From: an uncultured Acidimicrobiales bacterium
GTDB lineage: Bacteria; Actinomycetota; Acidimicrobiia; Acidimicrobiales; UBA10347
NCBI GenBank assembly: GCA_937942965.1
Contig: CALDGN010000305.1
Span: forward strand, 1-9,585
DNA: 9,585 bases
Direction of reading: 5' to 3'
Shown piece by piece: positions 5,743 through 9,585 of the stretch; position 1 is the stretch's first letter; every line of letters starts with the position of its first letter. The position numbers and the translations under genes are program-made. Below the pieces are notes generated by a model. That model did no database searches. It saw nothing but the letters and a program-made list of their open reading frames with translations, and was not told where the DNA came from.

Positions 5743-6600
5743 ATGAAGCTCAAGACACCAACACTTCCCCGCAAGGCTCACCACTCGAACCCGACGCCCA
5801 GTGCGTCGTCGGCTCCAGTAGCGGCACCAACCGCACAGCCAGCAGCGCCCGCGACGCCGGCTCCGGTCTCTCCACTGCGCCGTGCGGCTGCCGCCCCAGA
5901 GACAGCGACTCGCCAGCGCAATGCTGCGGTCATGATCGCCGGCGTTGCGTTCATTGTGATCGCCGCAGCGATGGCGGCCTCGGTCGCTGCATCGTTCGAT
6001 GACAGCCTCGACGTGCTCGTCGCAGCCGAGCCGATCACCGAGGGCCAGCCGATCACCGCCGACCACTTCCGGGTCGTGCAGATCGCTGCCGGCGCTGGTG
6101 ACATCGAAGCGGTCTCGCCCGAACAGGTCGAGGATCTCGTCGGCCGAGTCGCTGCCGGCCCGATCGGCGAGGGTTCGCTCATCCACCCGGACCAGTTCAT
6201 GGTCGCTCGGGACGATCAGCTCGTCGTCATCGGCGCAGCCCTCGAGCCCGACCAGTACCCGGCCACCCCGCTGAAGCCCGGCGACCGTGTCCGCCTGATT
6301 CAGGTCAGCGATGGCCGAAGCTCTGGCGGCGACGACTCGTTTGACAGTGGCACCGAGCTCGCACTTGGCGAGATCACCGATGTCGCCATTCTCGGGGCCA
6401 AGGAACAGCACTTCTCCATCCGAGTCCCTGAGTCGGTCGCCAACGTGATCGCCCAGCGGGTCGCCCAGGACCGCCTCACGATTGCCTTGCTCGACGAGAG
6501 CATCACGCTCGAGCAGATCGATCCCCTCGCACCGGCTCGCCCGCTCGTACCGCTCGAACTCGACGCTCCCGAAACGCTCACCCCAGGAACGGGCGAATGA
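5743..6600 (+). CDS. cpaB: CpaB/RcpC-like SAF-domain pilus assembly protein
   Basis: The product has 285 residues. A cytoplasmic Ala/Pro/Thr-rich tail (about 15-57) containing RR at 46-47 precedes one membrane helix (61-84). A SAF domain follows (about 88-152): VLVAAEPITEGQPITADHF, then VGRVAAGPIGEGSLIHPDQF. Residues 157-255 form an RcpC-like beta-rich region with LKPGDRVRLIQVSD. In Gram-negative Tad systems CpaB/RcpC sits in the periplasm and helps connect the secretin or pilus; in a Gram-positive envelope the same outer domain would face the wall. It opens the plus-strand operon with a strong ribosome site, and its stop overlaps the next start by ATGA. The long low-complexity cytoplasmic tail is unusual, and its several threonines are of interest because the next gene encodes an FHA domain. 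Confidence 0.85.
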   Translation: MKLKTPTLPRKAHHSNPTPSASSAPVAAPTAQPAAPATPAPVSPLRRAAAAPETATRQRNAAVMIAGVAFIVIAAAMAASVAASFDDSLDVLVAAEPITEGQPITADHFRVVQIAAGAGDIEAVSPEQVEDLVGRVAAGPIGEGSLIHPDQFMVARDDQLVVIGAALEPDQYPATPLKPGDRVRLIQVSDGRSSGGDDSFDSGTELALGEITDVAILGAKEQHFSIRVPESVANVIAQRVAQDRLTIALLDESITLEQIDPLAPARPLVPLELDAPETLTPGTGE

Positions 6601-7991
6601 GCGTCATCGCGGTCACGTCGAGCCGGACGAGTCCCGGAGCGACGACGGTTGCGACCGGCTTGGCGCTCGTGTGGAGCCGCCGGTTCGAACGTTCGCTGCT
6701 GGTCGAAGCCGATCCTTCGGGTGGCGTGCTTGGCCTGCGCTTCGGTCTCGCTCCGTCGCCATCGCTCGCAACCTTCGGTAGCGATGTGCGCAACGGTTGG
6801 ACGCCCGACGCGCTGTGGTCGAACACCCAAGAGCTCCGGGGCACCGCCTGCTTGACTTCCCCGGTCGATGGTCGCCTCGCTTCTGCCTGGATCGAACGCA
6901 GCGTCCCTGCACTCGCCGAACAGCTCCCAGGCGTCGGTGTGCCCGTGGCGATCGATGTTGGTCAACTGGACGATGCAAGCGCCTCGCTCGCACTCTGCGC
7001 CGCCGCCGACACGACCCTGGTCGTCACTCGCACCGAAATCGCCGAAGTCCAGTCGGTGCTGTTCCAAGTCCGTCGCCTGCAGGCACTCGGCGCCAACGTC
7101 GAACTGGTGACCATCGGTTCGGCGCCCAACGATCCCGCCGAGATCGCCCAGCTCGCTGGCGTCCGCCTCGCAGCGGTGCTTCCCGATGACGCCACGACCG
7201 CCGCTGGTCTCAAGGGCGACGACTTCAACCCTGGACGGTTCCGCCGCTCACTTCTGTGGCGCACCCTCGATGCACTCGCCAGCGATCTGGTCGACCCGGC
7301 CGTCATCGAGGAACGAGCGGCACGTGTCGCAGCCGTCGCGACGAAGCCCGTCGCGACGCCCGAAGATGTTGTGTCGTTCGCTGAAGTTGCCGAAGCGATG
7401 TCGCCTCCGCCTCCGGCTGCGGACGCCGTTCGCTTCGATGCACCAGTCGCGATGGCACCGACGGCAACGGCTCCGTTGACGGCGACCCCGACGGCTCTGG
7501 CGGCGCCGATCACGGTGGCCGAAGTCGCCACGCCACTCGCCGAAGCGGTCCCCGTCCTCGCACCAGCGCCTGCACCCGCACCTGCGCCGATGCCGGCGCC
7601 GATGCCAGCCGATGCCACGGCGCACTTGTTCGCCCGGCTCGTGCTCTCCGACGGATCGGTCCACGCACTCGACGCAGCACAACCCGTTGTGCTCGGACGG
7701 CACCGGGACTGCGACGTCGTCGTCGCCGACGCTCGCATCAGCCGCAAGCACGTACAGATCGTTCGTCAGCACGGCTGCTGGTTCGCCGAGGACCTCGGCT
7801 CGAGCAATGGCACCACCCACAACGGCCAGCGGATCACGACCCACCAGCTCGCCAACGATGACGAGCTGGTGTTCGGCCGCACCGCTGCCCGCTTCGAACT
7901 CATCGACCTCGGCCAGCTCACGGCCACCCACACAGCCACTGCCACCCACACCCGCCCTGAAATCCACAACCCTGAAATGGAATGCGCATGA
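6597..7991 (+). CDS. CpaE/TadZ-like MinD-family protein fused to an FHA domain
   Basis: This protein of 464 residues joins two modules. Residues 1-235 follow the MinD/ParA fold: beta strand 1 and a loop TSSRTSPGATTVA (7-19), LLVEADPSGG (34-43), VPVAIDVGQL with Asp120, and DTTLVVTRTEIAEV (138-151). The loop aligns to KGGxGKTT but both lysines are lost (R10 and A15), so normal ATP hydrolysis is doubtful; related actinobacterial CpaE-like proteins also have an altered loop. Residues 268-340 are a Pro/Ala linker with PAP repeats. Residues 363-435 are an FHA domain with GRHRDCDVVV, SRKH (382-385) and SSNGT (402-406), the phosphothreonine-binding signature. A Thr/His-rich tail ends the protein. AGGA lies 8 bases before the start. 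TadZ/CpaE proteins place the pilus machine at the cell pole; the FHA would add kinase-dependent control (inference). Confidence 0.87.
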   Translation: MSVIAVTSSRTSPGATTVATGLALVWSRRFERSLLVEADPSGGVLGLRFGLAPSPSLATFGSDVRNGWTPDALWSNTQELRGTACLTSPVDGRLASAWIERSVPALAEQLPGVGVPVAIDVGQLDDASASLALCAAADTTLVVTRTEIAEVQSVLFQVRRLQALGANVELVTIGSAPNDPAEIAQLAGVRLAAVLPDDATTAAGLKGDDFNPGRFRRSLLWRTLDALASDLVDPAVIEERAARVAAVATKPVATPEDVVSFAEVAEAMSPPPPAADAVRFDAPVAMAPTATAPLTATPTALAAPITVAEVATPLAEAVPVLAPAPAPAPAPMPAPMPADATAHLFARLVLSDGSVHALDAAQPVVLGRHRDCDVVVADARISRKHVQIVRQHGCWFAEDLGSSNGTTHNGQRITTHQLANDDELVFGRTAARFELIDLGQLTATHTATATHTRPEIHNPEMECA

Positions 7992-9316
7992 CGGTTCTCG
8001 AGATGTACCCCGCCGTTGAGCCCGAACCTGTTCGCCTCGACCTGCAACTCGTTGCCGAGGTCCGCAACGACGTCGCCGCCGAGCTGTCGGCCGTCCGTCG
8101 CAACGAGGCCGCCGGCGAAGAGCTCAGCGAGGCCGATGAAGAGGCACGGGCCCAGTCGATCATCTGGGACAACCTCGATCGCCTCGCTCGCCAGCGCAGC
8201 GTCAACGGTCTCGCACCACTGACCCCAGAACTCGAAGAAGCGATCGCTCGCCGAGTCAAGGCCGACCTGTTCGGTCTCGGCGGCTTCGAGGACTACCTGC
8301 ACGACCCCAATGTCGAGAACATCTTCGTGAACGGTCACGACCGTGTGTTCATCAACCGCAAGGGCGCCGAGAAGGTGCAACAGGTCGGCCCGATCGCCGA
8401 AAGTGACGAAGCGGTCGTCCAACTCGTCAACCGCTGGGCGTCTCGCCTCGGTCGCACCGAGCGCCGCTTCGACGTCGCCAACCCCCGCCTCGACCTGCGC
8501 CTGCCGGGCGGCCACCGCCTCCACGCAATCATGGAAGTCACCGAACGGCCGACGGTCACCATTCGCTGCCCCTACCCCCGCAAGGTTGAGCTGCCGGACC
8601 AGGTCGACTTCGGCACGATCGACGAGCCAATGCGGGCGTTCCTCAGCGCTGCCGTCAAGGCTCGCTGCAACATCATCGTCGCCGGCGGTACCGGCACCGG
8701 CAAGACCACGCTGCTGCGGGCGATGCTCCACGAAGTCCCCGCCCACGAGCGGATCATCACGATCGAAGACACCATCGAGCTGAGCCTGTCCCGCTGGCCA
8801 GAGAACCATCCCAACGTGGTCGAGATGGAAACCCGCCAGGCCAACGTCGAAGGCGTCGGTGGTCTGTCCATGATGGAACTCACCCGTGAGTGCCTGCGCA
8901 TGTCGCCCGACCGAGTCGTGCTCGGCGAGGTCCGTGGCGCCGAAGCCCTCTACATGCTCAAGGCCATGAGCCAAGGCAACGACGGGTCGATGTGCACGCT
9001 GCACGCCGACTCGGCCTACGGCGTCGCCGACCGCATCCGGGGCTACGTCGCCGAGGGCACCACTGGTCTGCCGATGCAGGTGATCGACGGCTTCTTCCGG
9101 AACGCCGTCGACCTCATCGTCCACATCCGAGTCCTGCCCGATCGCCGCCGGGTCGTGTCGAGCATCGTCGAAGTGCAGAAGGACTTCGACGAGGGCGTCC
9201 GCTACAACGAGCTCTACTCACCGCAGGTCGATGGCATCGGCCGCCCGAACACCGCCCCGTCGCCTCGCTTGCTCGAGAAGCTGCATCACGCCGGCCTGGG
9301 GGTCCTCCCATGGTGA
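7988..9316 (+). CDS. cpaF: CpaF/TadA secretion ATPase, motor of the Tad pilus
   Basis: The product is a 442-residue hexameric-type ATPase of the VirB11/PulE family that powers pilin assembly and perhaps retraction at the inner face of the membrane. An N-terminal helical region (1-90) precedes LHDPNVENIFVNG (104-116), then RLDLRLPGGHRLHA. The core follows: Walker A GGTGTGKTT (233-241), Asp box ITIEDTIEL (257-265), Walker B RVVLGEVRG (309-317, Glu314) and His box GSMCTLHADS (333-342, His339). All catalytic residues are intact and length is typical. ATG 7988 was chosen because it overlaps the FHA gene stop by ATGA, as at the previous junction, with GGA 6 bases upstream. ATG 7982 would add two residues but has no spacing for a ribosome site. 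The end overlaps the next gene. Confidence 0.96.
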   Translation: MTVLEMYPAVEPEPVRLDLQLVAEVRNDVAAELSAVRRNEAAGEELSEADEEARAQSIIWDNLDRLARQRSVNGLAPLTPELEEAIARRVKADLFGLGGFEDYLHDPNVENIFVNGHDRVFINRKGAEKVQQVGPIAESDEAVVQLVNRWASRLGRTERRFDVANPRLDLRLPGGHRLHAIMEVTERPTVTIRCPYPRKVELPDQVDFGTIDEPMRAFLSAAVKARCNIIVAGGTGTGKTTLLRAMLHEVPAHERIITIEDTIELSLSRWPENHPNVVEMETRQANVEGVGGLSMMELTRECLRMSPDRVVLGEVRGAEALYMLKAMSQGNDGSMCTLHADSAYGVADRIRGYVAEGTTGLPMQVIDGFFRNAVDLIVHIRVLPDRRRVVSSIVEVQKDFDEGVRYNELYSPQVDGIGRPNTAPSPRLLEKLHHAGLGVLPW

Positions 9317-9585
9317 GCGCTACCGCAACGTTTGGCACAACGCTCGGGCTCGGCGTCATCGACCGCGAGGCTGTCATCATGGCCGCCATCGTCGCCGCCA
9401 TCGGCATCGTGCTCCTGGCCGTCGGCTGGTTTGGCCTCGTGCCGACCGGCAGCACCCGAGACCAGGTCGAGAAGCTGAGCGACACCGGAATCCGGATCGT
9501 CTCGACGGTGATCATGGGCACGGTCTTCTTCCTCATCACCGGCTGGATTGTTGTCACGATCTACGCCGCAGTCGCTGGCTGGTTC
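9310..9585 (+). CDS. tadB: Probable TadB N-terminus (partial, cut by window edge)
   Basis: Ninety-two codons are visible with no stop. There is a membrane segment at about 22-43 (AAIVAAIGIVLLAVGWFGLV), a short charged loop (49-61) and a second long hydrophobic stretch (about 62-92) containing ITGWIVVTIYAAVAGWF. That arrangement and the position directly after cpaF match actinobacterial TadB, an inner-membrane platform protein of the GspF type. The conserved T2SSF domain would lie beyond the window, so the name rests on context and the TGW-type helix. ATG 9310 overlaps the cpaF stop by seven bases; GGGGG lies 7 bases upstream. GTG 9313 is a close alternative start. Confidence 0.65.
   Translation, partial: MVSATATFGTTLGLGVIDREAVIMAAIVAAIGIVLLAVGWFGLVPTGSTRDQVEKLSDTGIRIVSTVIMGTVFFLITGWIVVTIYAAVAGWF

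Noticed and set aside
5659..6411. 250-codon minus-strand open frame over cpaB and the control region
   Set aside because: It is low-complexity, Arg/Trp/Cys-rich at its end and lies opposite a well supported SAF-domain gene.
7558..7614. Pro/Ala codon repeats in the FHA gene as a DNA repeat or recombination site
   Set aside because: They encode an ordinary flexible PAP-type linker between two folded domains.
7766..9124. 452-codon minus-strand open frame opposite cpaF and the FHA domain
   Set aside because: The plus strand encodes intact Walker A, Walker B and FHA motifs; the antisense frame is a GC-rich shadow with no recognisable domain.

Overview
The window reads as part of a high-GC actinobacterial chromosome. 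GC-rich third codon positions, long antisense open frames and actinobacterial-type Tad proteins support this. An Acidimicrobiia-like host is my best guess, from general resemblance only; no rRNA or other taxonomic marker is present. No tRNA, rRNA, CRISPR array, transposase or integrase is visible.

The core is a Tad/Flp (type IVc) pilus locus split into two divergent arms around a short control region (5536-5742). On the minus strand, reading leftward, are a 55-residue Flp-pilin-like peptide (5535-5368), two TadE-like pseudopilins (5357-4932 and 4935-4510), a short TadG-like protein (4510-4028) and a membrane protein ending in a LysM domain (4028-3345). Apart from the 10-base gap after the pilin, the junctions overlap by 1 or 4 bases, so this arm looks like one coupled operon. 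On the plus strand are a CpaB-like SAF protein (5743-6600), a CpaE/TadZ-like protein fused to an FHA domain (6597-7991), the motor ATPase CpaF/TadA (7988-9316) and the first 92 codons of a probable TadB (9310 onward, cut by the window edge). The plus arm is coupled by ATGA-type overlaps.

Left of the pilus locus, after a 245-base gap (3100-3344) with a perfect 16-bp inverted repeat and a smaller palindrome, is a very large minus-strand gene. It starts at 3099 and runs off the left edge with no stop in 1033 codons. It encodes a membrane-anchored surface protein with a beta-rich head, an acidic linker and at least seven tandem Ig/cadherin-like repeats of about 97 residues carrying NDxDPDGD-type motifs.

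Together the pilus genes would make, sort, power and anchor a Tad pilus. CpaF and TadB drive assembly, the CpaE-like FHA protein would position or regulate the machine, possibly through phosphothreonine, and CpaB and the LysM protein would link it to the envelope and wall. The most interesting points are the CpaE-FHA fusion with a P-loop that has lost its lysines, the tandem GGGGGA-N4-TCCCC(C) palindromes in the divergent control region, the absence of Glu at +5 in the pilin-like proteins, and a LysM protein that resembles a BTAD regulator without its BTAD domain. Retention machinery missing here (TadC, prepilin peptidase) may lie beyond the right edge or elsewhere.
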